A DNA stretch of 64,000 bases from Microbacterium dextranolyticum (GCF_016907295.1 NZ_JAFBBR010000001.1:868001-932000), one strand, 5' to 3'; numbered from the stretch's first letter, positions 16,997-26,420 are shown. Numbers and translations are program-made. Notes: a model not told the origin generated them from the letters alone.

Positions 16997-18473
16997 CCGG
17001 GTCGTCCCGCGCCACGCCACCCAGCACGGCATCGGCGACCGGCACGTCGTAGGCCCCCAGCGTGCCGAGCGGTCGCCGCAGGCGCCACGCGATCGCGATC
17101 GCGGCGACCACGGCGATCGCGATCGCCACGGCCATCGCGGGGCTGCCGGAGGACACGTCGGCGGCGGCGAATGCGACGACCGCGGCCAGCAGGGCGATGG
17201 CCGCGACCCACGACATGACGACCGCCGCCTGCGTCGACTCGCCGATCCGGCGCAGGAACACGGGCGCGGCGAGGCACACCAGAGCGTAGGAGACGATGTA
17301 GCCGACGCCTCCGATGGCGAGTGTGAGGTGCATCGCCGCCCGCAGGTCGACCCCCGTCACCGCGAGGGTGAGGGGGACGGCGACCACGATCGGCAGCGAC
17401 ACCGAGATCGCGCCGATGGGCGTGCCGTAGCGGGCGTGCGTGCGTCCGACGGTCGCGCCGAGAACGCCGTCTCGGCCCATCGCGAACAGCACCCGGGCGA
17501 GAGCAGTCGTCGATCCGATCGCGCACGCGAGGAAGGATGCCGCGATGCCGGCATCCGCCAGCACCGCCCATCCGCCCAGGCCGAAGGCGTTCGCGAGGTC
17601 GTTGACGGGCGAGGCGCTGCGCGAGAGGTCGCGCCCCAGTCCCGCGAAACCGGCCACCTGGGTGACCGCGGCGAGAAGGTACAGCACGAGCGAGACGATC
17701 ACCGTCGCACGGATGGCGCGGGGGATCGTCCGCAGCGGCGCGCGCGCCTCGACCCCCAGCGTGGTGGCGCTCTCGAACCCGACGTAGGCCGTCAGTGCGA
17801 TGAGAGCCCCCGCCGCGACGCCGAGGGCGGAGTCGGAACCCGAAGGCAGGAGCGATGCGGGGTCGATCGGTCCGATGCGCGTGAGCAGCAGGGTGAGCAG
17901 CGCGGCGATGAGCGCGACCGAGGCGAGCTCGACGACCAGGGCGACACGCGCGGAGAGGCGGATGCCCCGCACGAGGACGATCGTGAGCAGAGCCGACTCG
18001 GCGAGCACGATCGCGCCGATGCCGAGCGGGGTGTCGATCTCGGGCGTGATCGGGCGCAGCAGCAGCCGCGTGTAGTGTGCGCCGCCGAGAAGGGCGAACA
18101 TCGCGATCGCGCCGTACCCCACGAGCACGGCGGCTCCCGTCGCCAGGCCGCCGCGCGGCCCGAAGCTGCGGGCCGCGTAGGTGTAGAGCGCGCCGCTGGC
18201 CGCGAGTCGCCGGGCGAACTGTCCGACGGTTCCCGCCATGAGCAGGCTCAGCACGCCGGCGACGAGGACCGAGACGACGACGGCTCCGGCCGAGACGCCG
18301 GCGACCAGACCGGTCACGGTCGTGGCAGCCGCCGCGGGTGCGACCGCCGACACCGACTGCGCCATGACGTCGACGAAGCCGACGCTCTGCCGGTCCAGGC
18401 CCTCCAGGGGAGAACGCCGACCGAACGCACGGACCGGCGCGGGATCGTGGATCGCACGCTCCAGAGCGGTCAT
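16989..18473 (-). CDS. APC-superfamily amino acid/amine permease
   Basis: A 494-residue membrane protein with about 12 hydrophobic helices. The first helix carries the APC motif (M-A-Q-S-V-S-A-V-A-P-A-A-A-A), and G-F-E-S-A-T-T-L-G-V-E-A lies at helix 6, the substrate-gate region of amino acid permeases. The ATG at 18473 has a strong AGGAGG ribosome site 6-11 bases upstream; the longer frame has none. It faces away from a second, only distantly similar APC permease and amine oxidase, which suggests that one locus handles related nitrogen compounds. Confidence 0.87.
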   Translation of the reverse strand: MTALERAIHDPAPVRAFGRRSPLEGLDRQSVGFVDVMAQSVSAVAPAAAATTVTGLVAGVSAGAVVVSVLVAGVLSLLMAGTVGQFARRLAASGALYTYAARSFGPRGGLATGAAVLVGYGAIAMFALLGGAHYTRLLLRPITPEIDTPLGIGAIVLAESALLTIVLVRGIRLSARVALVVELASVALIAALLTLLLTRIGPIDPASLLPSGSDSALGVAAGALIALTAYVGFESATTLGVEARAPLRTIPRAIRATVIVSLVLYLLAAVTQVAGFAGLGRDLSRSASPVNDLANAFGLGGWAVLADAGIAASFLACAIGSTTALARVLFAMGRDGVLGATVGRTHARYGTPIGAISVSLPIVVAVPLTLAVTGVDLRAAMHLTLAIGGVGYIVSYALVCLAAPVFLRRIGESTQAAVVMSWVAAIALLAAVVAFAAADVSSGSPAMAVAIAIAVVAAIAIAWRLRRPLGTLGAYDVPVADAVLGGVARDDPDG

Positions 18474-18682
18474 CGATGCCTCCTCGCCGCTCGATGCTAG
18501 GCGGGCGCCGTTGCCCGGCGGCGTCCCGGGTGTTTCCGTGCGGTTTCCCCGAATGAGACGGCGCACGCCCGTGCTCCCGTTTGGGGTGCGCGAGCTTTCA
18601 CGCTGCGGGAACGGGGGCGTGATGCGGCGGGACGAGCATCGCCTCATCGGATTTTTCCCGGCCCGACCCCAGAGAGGTCCCC
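18474..18682. other. Divergent control region between two APC permeases
   Basis: These 209 bases have no gene. They hold the ribosome sites of both permeases (AGGAGG on the minus strand, AGAGGT on the plus strand) and a GTTTCCGTG...GGTTTCCCC pair of half-similar sequences near 18530-18550. I see no convincing -10/-35 pair or palindrome. Confidence 0.5.
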
Positions 18683-20161
18683 ATGACGAAACTCGATCCA
18701 TCCGCCGCCGCGACGACCACGGCCGGCACCCGCACGCTGACCGGATCGCTGGGGGCGACCGCGATCGTCTTCATGGTGGTCGCCGCTGCGTCCCCGCTCA
18801 CCGTCATCGGCGGCGCAGCCCCGCTGGGCATCCTTCTCGGCAACGGCGTCGGGTTCCCCGCACTGTACGCGGTCAGTGCGGTCATCCTGCTGCTGTTCGC
18901 CGTCGGTCTGTCGGCGATGTCGCGGCACATCCCCCGCCCGGGCGCCTTCTTCACCTACGTCGGATACGGCCTCGGCCGCTCGACCGGCCTCGCCGCAGCC
19001 TGGATCGCGATGCTCACCTACACCGCGATCCAGGTGTCGGTGTACGGCTACATCGGCTACATCCTCTCCTACACACTGCAGACCTACACCGGTGTGACGC
19101 TGCCGTGGTGGCTCATGGCCCTCGCGATCATCGGACTCGTCGGCATCCTCGGCTACCGCCACATCGACCTGTCCAGCAAGGTGCTCGGCGTGCTCCTGAT
19201 CGCCGAGGTCGGCATCGTCGCGATCCTCGTGGCGGTCGTCCTCTTCCGTGCACCCGAGGGGCTGAGCCTCGCGCCGTTCCAGCCGTCGCAGGTCGTCAGC
19301 GGCTCGCCCGGCGTCGGCCTCATGTTCGCGATCGCGGCCTTCATCGGATTCGAGGCCACGGCCATCTTCCGCGACGAGGCGCGCGATCCCGACCGCACCA
19401 TCCCGCGCGCGACGTACCTCGCCGTCATCGGCATCGGCGTCTTCTACACGGTCGCCTCGTGGGGCCTGGTCATGGCGTGGGGACCGAGCGGGGTGGTCGA
19501 CGCCGCCGCGGCCGACCCCGGCAGTCTCATCCTGCGTACGATGGCGACCTACCTCGGCACCGCCGGCGAGGTCATCACGAACGTTCTCCTGATCACCTCG
19601 ATGTTCGCGTGCGTGCTCTCCTTCCACAACGTCGTCACGCGCTACCAGCACTCGATGTCGACCGCCGGCGTCCTGCCCGAGCGTCTCTCGGGCGTCCACC
19701 ACCGCCACCTCTCGCCGCACTTCTCCTCGCTCGTGCAGACCGTCACGGCTGCCGTGCTGGTGGTGGTGTTCGCCATCTTCCAGCTCGAGCCGGTGCTGCA
19801 GGTGTTCACGTGGTTCGCCGGCGTCGCGACCCTCGCGATCGCCGTGCTCATGGCGGTGACCTCCATCGCCGTGATCGTCTACTTCGCCCGCACGCGGCGT
19901 GACCGACGCCTCTGGAACACCGTCATCGCGCCCGCGCTCGGCTTCGTCGGGCTCGTGCTCTCGTCGGCGCTCATCGTCGCGTACTTCCCGATCATGGTGG
20001 GCGACATGGATGCCGACGGCGCACCCGTCTTCGGCGGCGTGAGCTGGTTCCTCCTCGGCCTCGTGGCCGTCTTCCCCCTCATCGGCTACGCGCAGGCGGC
20101 CTGGATCCGCACCCGCCGCCCCGCCGCCTACGCCAAACTCACCGACGCCATCGCAGGCTGA
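18683..20161 (+). CDS. APC-family permease linked to an amine oxidase
   Basis: A 492-residue membrane protein with about 12 helices. Motifs include V-A-A-A-S-P-L-T-V-I-G-G-A-A-P in helix 1 and F-I-G-F-E-A-T-A-I-F-R-D-E-A-R-D-P at helix 6. The ribosome site AGAGGTCCCC precedes the ATG at 18683. Only 19 bases, containing AGGAG, separate its stop from the copper amine oxidase, so the two form an operon and the permease probably imports the oxidase substrate, such as tyramine or phenylethylamine. That substrate is inferred from context. Confidence 0.88.
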   Translation: MTKLDPSAAATTTAGTRTLTGSLGATAIVFMVVAAASPLTVIGGAAPLGILLGNGVGFPALYAVSAVILLLFAVGLSAMSRHIPRPGAFFTYVGYGLGRSTGLAAAWIAMLTYTAIQVSVYGYIGYILSYTLQTYTGVTLPWWLMALAIIGLVGILGYRHIDLSSKVLGVLLIAEVGIVAILVAVVLFRAPEGLSLAPFQPSQVVSGSPGVGLMFAIAAFIGFEATAIFRDEARDPDRTIPRATYLAVIGIGVFYTVASWGLVMAWGPSGVVDAAAADPGSLILRTMATYLGTAGEVITNVLLITSMFACVLSFHNVVTRYQHSMSTAGVLPERLSGVHHRHLSPHFSSLVQTVTAAVLVVVFAIFQLEPVLQVFTWFAGVATLAIAVLMAVTSIAVIVYFARTRRDRRLWNTVIAPALGFVGLVLSSALIVAYFPIMVGDMDADGAPVFGGVSWFLLGLVAVFPLIGYAQAAWIRTRRPAAYAKLTDAIAG

Positions 20162-20180
20162 CCCCCACCAGGAGATCACC

Positions 20181-22220
20181 ATGACCCTCACCGACCCGAC
20201 GATCGCCGCGCCCGCCGCTCGTGCCACCGTCCACCCGCTCGCCTCTCTGACCGCCGCCGAGATCGAGGCCGTGCGCGCCCTCGTGCTCGCCCTCCCGTCG
20301 ACGACCGACCGGGTGCGCTTCGCCTACGTCGGCCTCGAGGAGCCCGCGAAAGGCGACATCCTCGCCTGGGAGGCGGGCGGGGCGCTCCCCGAGCGTCGCG
20401 TCCGGGTGCAGCTGCTCGACATGACGACGACCCGCTCGAGTGATCTCGTCGTCTCGCTTGCAACGGGCGAGATCCTCCGCGAGACCGTTCTCGACGGCAC
20501 GGGCGGGCAGCTGCCCATCCTCGACGCCGAGTTCGAAGAGGTCGCGACGATCGCGAATGCCGACGCAGGCTGGATTGCGGCGCTCGCCGCGCGGGGACTG
20601 ACCGTCGATGACGTCGTGCTCGTGCCGCTGTCCGCCGGGAATTACGGCTACGCGGCCGAAGAGGGGCGCCGCATCCTGCGCACGTTCGCCTTCCGACAGG
20701 ATCACCCGAAGGACCACCCGTGGGCGCACCCCGTCGACGGCCTCACGGCCTACATCGACGTCGCCGCGCGCAGCGTCATCCAGATCGTCGACACCCCCGG
20801 CTTCGCCGTGCCCGACACGAGCGGCAACTTCGACGACCCGGAGCTCCAGGGCCCGCCGCTCGAGGGGCTGCGCCCGATCGTCATCACCCAGCCCGAGGGG
20901 GCGAGTTTCACTGTCGACCAGGAGCACGTCACCTGGGGTGACTGGGACCTGCGGATCGGATTCGACACCCGCGAGGGACTGATCCTGCGGCAGCTCAGCT
21001 TCCAGGGGCGGCCGGTCATGTACCGCGGCTCGATCAGCGAGATGGTCGTTCCCTACGCCGACCCTGCGCCGAACCGCTTCTGGCAGAACTACTTCGACAC
21101 GGGGGAGTACCTCTTCGGGCGGTACACCAACGAGCTCGAGCTCGGCTGCGACTGCGTCGGAGACATCACCTACGTGGATGCCGTGCTCTCCGACGAACTC
21201 GGCCTGCCGCGAACGGTCCGCAACGCGATCTGCATGCACGAGGAGGACTTCGGCTCCCTCTGGAAGCACACCGACATCTTCACCGGGTCGAGCGAGGTGC
21301 GCCGTCAGCGGCGCCTCGTGATCTCGTTCTTCACGACCGTCGGCAACTACGACTACGGATTCTTCTGGTACCTCTACCTCGACGGCACGATCGAGTGCGA
21401 GGCGAAGCTCACGGGCATCCTGTTCACGTCGTCGTACCCGGGCGAGGGGTATCCGTTCGCGTCCGAGGTCGCACCGGGTCTCGGTGCGCCGTACCATCAG
21501 CACCTCTTCTCGGCGCGGCTCGACATGACCGTCGACGGGCTCGCGAACGTCGTCAACGAGATCGACGCCGTACGCCTGCCGATCTCGGCGACGAACCCGG
21601 CGGGGAACGCCTTCACGAAGAAGGTGACGCCGCTCCTCTCCGAGAAGGCGTCGGGCCGCGTCGCAGACGGGGCCGTGAACCGCGTGTGGCAGATTGCGTC
21701 GACGGAGCACACCACCTCGCTCGGCCAGCCGACGTCGTACGTGCTGTTTCCGACCGAGACACCGGTGCTGCTCGCCGACGACGCGTCGTCGATCGCGGCG
21801 CGGGCCGCTTTCGCCACGAAGAACCTGTTCGTGACGAAGTACGACCCCGACGAGCGCTATGCCGCGGGTGACTTCGTGAACCAGCATCCGGGCGGCGCGG
21901 GCATCCCGGCGTTCATCGCCGGTGACGAGCCGCTCGTCGGCGAGGACGTCGTGCTGTGGCACACCTTCGGCCTCACGCACTTCCCTCGCAACGAGGACTG
22001 GCCCGTCATGCCGATGGACTACGCGAAGTTCACGCTCAAGCCGTACAACTTCTTCGAGCGGAACCCGACCCTGCACGTCCCGGCGCCGCGGTCGTCGCAT
22101 TGCGCCCCGCGGCATGCGCACGGCACGGCCGCGCACGACGCGGAAGGGCACGCGCACGGCGGCGATGCGCACCCGGCCTCGTCCGACCACGGCGACGCCG
22201 GTCACGCTCACCACTGCTGA
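20181..22220 (+). CDS. Copper-containing primary-amine oxidase with His-rich tail
   Basis: A 679-residue copper/TPQ amine oxidase of the Arthrobacter type; it deaminates primary amines to aldehyde, ammonia and hydrogen peroxide. The TPQ-forming Tyr390 sits in T-V-G-N-Y-D-Y, the catalytic-base Asp306 in Y-F-D-T-G-E-Y, and the copper ligands are His439 and His441 (H-Q-H) and His600 (G-L-T-H-F-P). After the conserved end (N-P-T-L-H-V-P-A-P) there is an unusual tail of about 40 residues with 12 histidines. No signal peptide is visible, so it should be cytoplasmic. It shares an operon with the upstream permease, with AGGAG 9 bases before the ATG. Confidence 0.95.
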   Translation: MTLTDPTIAAPAARATVHPLASLTAAEIEAVRALVLALPSTTDRVRFAYVGLEEPAKGDILAWEAGGALPERRVRVQLLDMTTTRSSDLVVSLATGEILRETVLDGTGGQLPILDAEFEEVATIANADAGWIAALAARGLTVDDVVLVPLSAGNYGYAAEEGRRILRTFAFRQDHPKDHPWAHPVDGLTAYIDVAARSVIQIVDTPGFAVPDTSGNFDDPELQGPPLEGLRPIVITQPEGASFTVDQEHVTWGDWDLRIGFDTREGLILRQLSFQGRPVMYRGSISEMVVPYADPAPNRFWQNYFDTGEYLFGRYTNELELGCDCVGDITYVDAVLSDELGLPRTVRNAICMHEEDFGSLWKHTDIFTGSSEVRRQRRLVISFFTTVGNYDYGFFWYLYLDGTIECEAKLTGILFTSSYPGEGYPFASEVAPGLGAPYHQHLFSARLDMTVDGLANVVNEIDAVRLPISATNPAGNAFTKKVTPLLSEKASGRVADGAVNRVWQIASTEHTTSLGQPTSYVLFPTETPVLLADDASSIAARAAFATKNLFVTKYDPDERYAAGDFVNQHPGGAGIPAFIAGDEPLVGEDVVLWHTFGLTHFPRNEDWPVMPMDYAKFTLKPYNFFERNPTLHVPAPRSSHCAPRHAHGTAAHDAEGHAHGGDAHPASSDHGDAGHAHHC

Positions 22221-22224
22221 GATC

Positions 22225-22788
22225 GTGACGCCGCACCTGCTCGCGCTCGCGCCCGCCGCGGTCGGACTGTGCTGTCTGGCAGCCGACCGCCGGCGGGCGC
22301 GGGTGCGCGAGGTCGCCGCAGGCCTCGTGATGATGATCGCGATGATCGACTCGGCGGTCGGGCACCTCGTGCCGCTCGTCTGGTGGGTCGCCCTGCTCCT
22401 CGCCACCACCATGGCGCTCGCCGCCTCGCACCGCCGATCACGCCTCGCACACGGCGCAGGGAGCGGTCCGGTCCGCGGCACCGAGGCGACGATGGTCGCG
22501 CATGCCGCCGGCGGCATGGTCGTGATGGCCGCGCTGCTGCTCGCGATGGCGGCCGGCGGCGCCGCGGCCAGTACCGGGTCGGGCCTCGGGGTCGCGGCGC
22601 ACGCGCACGGCGGTTCCGGGGTGGGAGCGTCGGCGGCGGAGATCGGCGTGCTCGGCGTGACCCTCGCCGGCGTCTACGTCGTGGCATCTCTCGTCGTCAT
22701 CGCGCGCTCCCGCTCGCGTCTAGACCGCGGTCAGTACGCGGCGATGGCGGTCTCGGCTGGGATGATGGCATGGGGCCTCGTGCTCTGA
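22225..22788 (+). CDS. Small integral membrane protein, DUF5134-like
   Basis: A 187-residue protein of mostly hydrophobic segments (about 5 helices) with a His-containing loop (H-A-H-G-G). It starts at a GTG 4 bases after the amine oxidase stop, so it is presumably cotranslated. The layout of short helices with Met- and His-rich faces resembles actinobacterial DUF5134-type proteins, but that link is weak. A role in copper supply to the oxidase is conceivable because both proteins are His-rich; this is speculation from context. Confidence 0.6.
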   Translation: MTPHLLALAPAAVGLCCLAADRRRARVREVAAGLVMMIAMIDSAVGHLVPLVWWVALLLATTMALAASHRRSRLAHGAGSGPVRGTEATMVAHAAGGMVVMAALLLAMAAGGAAASTGSGLGVAAHAHGGSGVGASAAEIGVLGVTLAGVYVVASLVVIARSRSRLDRGQYAAMAVSAGMMAWGLVL

Positions 22789-22904
22789 GCCGCGCCCGGG
22801 CCCGCCGGGTCCGCCCGGGCCGGCTGGGTCCGCCGGGCCACCGGGCCCGCCGCGCGCCGGGGGCCGCCTCGGCCCCAGGCCGGGGGCGCCGGGGCGCGCC
22901 CGTT

Positions 22905-22983
22905 CACAACTCCGGAGTTCTGCCGCGGGACGCCGGATCAGTGGGCTCCGGCGGCCGCCTCCGTCGATTTCTCCGGAGTTGTG
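22905..22983. repeat. Inverted pair of CACAACTCCGGAG elements
   Basis: CACAACTCCGGAG (22905-22917) and its exact reverse complement (22971-22983) are 53 bases apart; each contains the palindrome CTCCGGAG. The second copy lies inside the last codons of the monooxygenase. The sequence just to the left (22795-22900) is a GC-only stretch with repeated GGGCCCGCC-like units and likely hairpins between the convergent genes. Confidence 0.6.
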
Positions 22984-24056
22984 GACGCGACGATCGCCCG
23001 GACCGCGTCGCGCCCGGCGCGGTTGGCTCCCACCGTCGACTGCGACGGGCCGTAGCCGATCAGGAACAGGCGCGGCTCGTCGAGCGCGCGCCCGTTCGCG
23101 ACGCGGACGCCGCCGGCCGAGGTGCGCAGCTGCAGCGGCGTGAGGTGGCCGATATCGGCGCGGAAGCCGGTCGCCCACAGGATGGCATCCGCGCGTTCGA
23201 ACGAGCCGTCCGGCATCCGTACGCCGTCCTCTTCGATCGACGCGAACATCGGATGCCGCACGAGCACCCCGCGCACCCGTGCCGACTCCGACCAGGCGGT
23301 GCGGTGTTGACCGGTGATCGAGATGACGCTGCCGGGTGGCTCGCCGCGGCGCACGCGCTCCTCGACCCCCGCGATGGCGGCGATTCGTGCCGCGGTGTCG
23401 AACTCGGCCGCATCCCAGCGCACCTCGCGCCGGGTCACCCAGAACGTCTCGGCGACGTGCGAAATCTCATCCAGCAGCTGCACGGCGGAGATCCCGGCGC
23501 CGACGATGAGGACGCGGAGCCCGGCGAACTCGGCCGCCGAGACGTAGTCGTGCACGTGCAGCTGACGGCCGCGGAACCGCTCCGCTCCGGGGACGTGCGG
23601 CCAGAACGGGCGTCGCCAGGTGCCCGTCGCGTTGATGACGTATCGCGCCGACCACACGCCTGTGCCGGTCTCGACGAGCAGCCGTCCCTGGGGATCGGCG
23701 TCGGCGCGGCGCACGGCCCGCACGCGCACGGGGCGCCGCACCCGCAGATCGAATCTCTCCTCGTAGGCGGCGAAGTACGCGGGCAGCACGTCGCGCGCGG
23801 CGGCAGCGGGATCGGCGGCAGGCACGGCGTAGCCGGGCAGCTCGTGGATGCCGTTGACGGTGGCCATCCGCAGCGAGTCCCAACGGTGGCGCCAGGCCCC
23901 GCCGGCGCCGTCGTCGGCATCGAGGACGACGAAGCGACCCTCGTCGCCCGGGGCGTCGTCGACGGGGGAGTAACCCCGGCGTCGCAGGTGATAGGCGGCC
24001 GAGAGTCCGGCCTGCCCGGCGCCGATCACGACGACGTCGACGGGCTGCGGATCCAC
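22938..24056 (-). CDS. Flavin-containing monooxygenase-like NAD(P)/FAD oxidoreductase
   Basis: A 372-residue flavoprotein with an N-terminal FAD Rossmann motif (V-I-G-A-G-Q-A-G-L), a second nucleotide-binding motif (V-L-I-V-G-A-G-I-S-A), and the two A-T-G motifs (I-N-A-T-G-T-W and L-W-A-T-G-F) typical of class B flavin monooxygenases and their CzcO-like relatives. It should be cytoplasmic; the substrate is unknown. The GTG at 24056 begins right before the FAD strand; alternatives further upstream are weak. It is divergent from dnaX and convergent with the amine operon. Confidence 0.82.
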   Translation of the reverse strand: MDPQPVDVVVIGAGQAGLSAAYHLRRRGYSPVDDAPGDEGRFVVLDADDGAGGAWRHRWDSLRMATVNGIHELPGYAVPAADPAAAARDVLPAYFAAYEERFDLRVRRPVRVRAVRRADADPQGRLLVETGTGVWSARYVINATGTWRRPFWPHVPGAERFRGRQLHVHDYVSAAEFAGLRVLIVGAGISAVQLLDEISHVAETFWVTRREVRWDAAEFDTAARIAAIAGVEERVRRGEPPGSVISITGQHRTAWSESARVRGVLVRHPMFASIEEDGVRMPDGSFERADAILWATGFRADIGHLTPLQLRTSAGGVRVANGRALDEPRLFLIGYGPSQSTVGANRAGRDAVRAIVASTTPEKSTEAAAGAH

Positions 24057-24125
24057 GACTCGTGCAACGGCGCACGGGCGCGCGGTGTTCCCACCGGCGG
24101 CTGAGCCGATGTCGCAGGCACGCCG

Positions 24126-24131
24126 TAGTCT
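24126..24131 (+). promoter_or_regulatory. -10 box TAGTCT for dnaX
   Basis: TAGTCT ends 6 bases before the dnaX GTG at 24138, consistent with a leaderless dnaX-recR mRNA. Confidence 0.5.
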
Positions 24132-24137
24132 GTTCTG

Positions 24138-26417
24138 GTGACCACCGCCCTGTATCGCCGCTACCGGCCCGAGAGCTTCGGCGAGATGATCGGCCAGGCC
24201 CAGGTCACCGAGCCGCTCATGACGGCACTGCGCGGCGACCGGGTCGGCCACGCCTACCTGTTCAGCGGTCCCCGCGGATGCGGCAAGACGACGTCGGCGC
24301 GCATCCTCGCGCGATGCCTCAACTGCGCGCAGGGGCCGACCGACACTCCCTGCGGCACCTGCGACAGCTGCGTCGAGCTCGGCCGCGGCGGCGGCGGATC
24401 GCTCGACGTGGTCGAGATCGACGCGGCATCCCACAACGGTGTGGACGACGCCCGAGACCTCCGCGAGCGCGCGATCTTCGCGCCGGCGCGTGACCGTTTC
24501 AAGATCTTCATCCTCGACGAGGCGCACATGGTCACCCCGCAGGGGTTCAACGCGCTGCTGAAGCTCGTCGAAGAGCCGCCCGAGCACGTGAAGTTCATCT
24601 TCGCGACGACCGAGCCCGAGAAGGTCATCGGCACGATCCGCTCGCGCACCCATCACTATCCGTTCCGCCTCGTGGCGCCGGCGGCGATGCTCGAGTACGT
24701 CGAGCAGCTGTGCGCCGAAGAGGGCGTGCAGGTCGAGGCCGGAGTCCTTCCCCTCGTCGTCCGCGCCGGCGGCGGGTCGCCCCGCGACACGCTCTCGCTG
24801 CTCGACCAACTGATCGCAGGGTCCGACCCGTCCACGGGTGCCGGCGGAGCGGATGCGACGCTCGTGCGCTACGAGCGGGCGGTCGCTCTGCTCGGGTACA
24901 CGCACGCCGAGCTCCTCGACGAGGTCGTCACCGCCTTCGGTGCCTCCGATGCTGCGGCGGCGTTCGCCGCCGTCGACCGGGTGCTGCAGACCGGGCAGGA
25001 CCCGCGCCGTTTCGTCGACGACCTGCTCGAGCGGCTGCGCGACCTCATCATCGTGGCCGCCACGGGAGAAGGGGCCGCGGCGGTGCTGCGCGGCACGCCC
25101 GCGGACGAGCTGGAACGCATGTCGCGTCAGGCGGCCGCATTCGGAACAGATCGGCTCTCGCGCATCGCCGACCTCGTCGTCGGCACCCTCGACGACATGA
25201 ACGGGGCGACCTCTCCCCGCCTCCAGCTCGAGCTGCTCGTGGCGCGCGTTCTCACCTTCTCGACCGCGGGGCTGTCGACCGGCGGCGCGGCGATCGCCGC
25301 GGCTCCGGCCGGCTCCGTTCCGTCCGTCTCTCCGGCGGCGGCCACGGGTGCGCCTGCCCCGCGACCGGCCGCCCCGGCGGAGGCCGCGCGCGCGCACGAT
25401 TCGGGGGAGTCGGCCTCGGTCGTGCGCGGAGCGTCGACCACACCCGAGATCGCACCTCCGGCATCCGTCCCCGCCGCTCCGGCGGTCGCACCCGTGGTGC
25501 CGGTCGCTCCGGTCGTCCCTGCGGGACCCGTGACCTTCGACCAGCTGCGCGATGCGTGGCCCGAAGTTCTGCAGCGACTCGAAGGGGTGAGCCGGTCGTC
25601 GTGGATGCTCGCGACCGCCGCGACGCCGCTCGCGTACGCCGACGACGTTCTGACCCTGGGCTTCCAGAGTCAGGCGGACGTCGCCGCGTTCAAGAAACTC
25701 GCCGCCGGCAAGGGGCCCAGCGAGGACCTTCGCGGCGCGATCCTGGACGTTCTCGGCGTCCGCGTGAAGTACGTCGCTCGGCACGACGGTCCTCCGCCTC
25801 CGGCGAGCGGGTCTGCGGCCCCCACCGGTCCCGGCGACCCGACCGGTCCGGCCGGCTCCGACGGGGGCGAGACCGGGACCCGCGGCCCTGGACCGGGTGG
25901 TGTGACCCCGGCAGGCGGAGCGCCCCGCGGCACCTCTCCCGCGAACCCGGGCCCCGGCCCTGCTGCCCGCGACGGCGGAGCGTCGGCACCGCGTGGCGGT
26001 GCATCGGCGGCGCCGGTCGCTCCGGTCACGGAGTGGGCGGTCGCGACGATTCCCACCGGCGAGCCGGACGTCGCCGCGCCACCGCAGTTCGCAGTCGACG
26101 ACGAGCCCGACGACATCGCACCCGCGCGGGCGTTCCAGATCGAGCGCGAGGGCGAGGTCATCCCCGATTCCGACGTTCCGCCGGACGACGACGATGCCCT
26201 GCCGCCACCCGACGATCACGGGTACGCGCCGCCGCGCGTCCCCGCGCCCACCGAGCGTCGTCCGGTCGCGTCGGTCTCACCGCCGGCCGCATCGTCAGCG
26301 TCGCCTTCGTCGCGGTCGAACCGGATCGAGCGGGTGGGCGAGGCCGTCGTGCGTCAGGTGCTCGGGGCGACCTTCGTGCGCGAAGAGCCGCACGTGACGG
26401 CGACGAGGTTCAGCTAG
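24138..26417 (+). CDS. dnaX: DNA polymerase III subunit gamma/tau
   Basis: A 759-residue clamp-loader subunit. It has Walker A G-P-R-G-C-G-K-T (residues 44-51), a zinc module with Cys60, Cys63, Cys72, Cys75 and Cys78, Walker B I-F-I-L-D-E-A-H and sensor R-S-R-T-H. From about residue 375 the protein becomes Ala/Pro/Gly-rich, with a compact tau-like segment at about 470-545 between two low-complexity linkers; the C-terminus ends with a conserved-looking G-E-A-V-V-R-Q-V-L-G-A-T-F-V block. The start is a GTG placed by the promoter box. recR begins 3 bases after the stop, the usual dnaX-recR pairing. Confidence 0.96.
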   Translation: MTTALYRRYRPESFGEMIGQAQVTEPLMTALRGDRVGHAYLFSGPRGCGKTTSARILARCLNCAQGPTDTPCGTCDSCVELGRGGGGSLDVVEIDAASHNGVDDARDLRERAIFAPARDRFKIFILDEAHMVTPQGFNALLKLVEEPPEHVKFIFATTEPEKVIGTIRSRTHHYPFRLVAPAAMLEYVEQLCAEEGVQVEAGVLPLVVRAGGGSPRDTLSLLDQLIAGSDPSTGAGGADATLVRYERAVALLGYTHAELLDEVVTAFGASDAAAAFAAVDRVLQTGQDPRRFVDDLLERLRDLIIVAATGEGAAAVLRGTPADELERMSRQAAAFGTDRLSRIADLVVGTLDDMNGATSPRLQLELLVARVLTFSTAGLSTGGAAIAAAPAGSVPSVSPAAATGAPAPRPAAPAEAARAHDSGESASVVRGASTTPEIAPPASVPAAPAVAPVVPVAPVVPAGPVTFDQLRDAWPEVLQRLEGVSRSSWMLATAATPLAYADDVLTLGFQSQADVAAFKKLAAGKGPSEDLRGAILDVLGVRVKYVARHDGPPPPASGSAAPTGPGDPTGPAGSDGGETGTRGPGPGGVTPAGGAPRGTSPANPGPGPAARDGGASAPRGGASAAPVAPVTEWAVATIPTGEPDVAAPPQFAVDDEPDDIAPARAFQIEREGEVIPDSDVPPDDDDALPPPDDHGYAPPRVPAPTERRPVASVSPPAASSASPSSRSNRIERVGEAVVRQVLGATFVREEPHVTATRFS

Positions 26418-26420
26418 CCC

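Noticed and set aside
22795..22900. Coding potential in the GGGCCCGCC-rich stretch
   Set aside because: It is a GC-only spacer between convergent genes with several possible hairpins and no start or ribosome site.
22938..26219. 1093-codon minus-strand frame covering both the monooxygenase and dnaX
   Set aside because: Only the part after the GTG at 24056 is a gene; the upstream portion is antisense to dnaX and has no motifs.
24138..26417. Programmed frameshift in dnaX producing a short gamma form
   Set aside because: No A/T-rich slippery run is visible; the region after the ATPase is GC-only and continuous.
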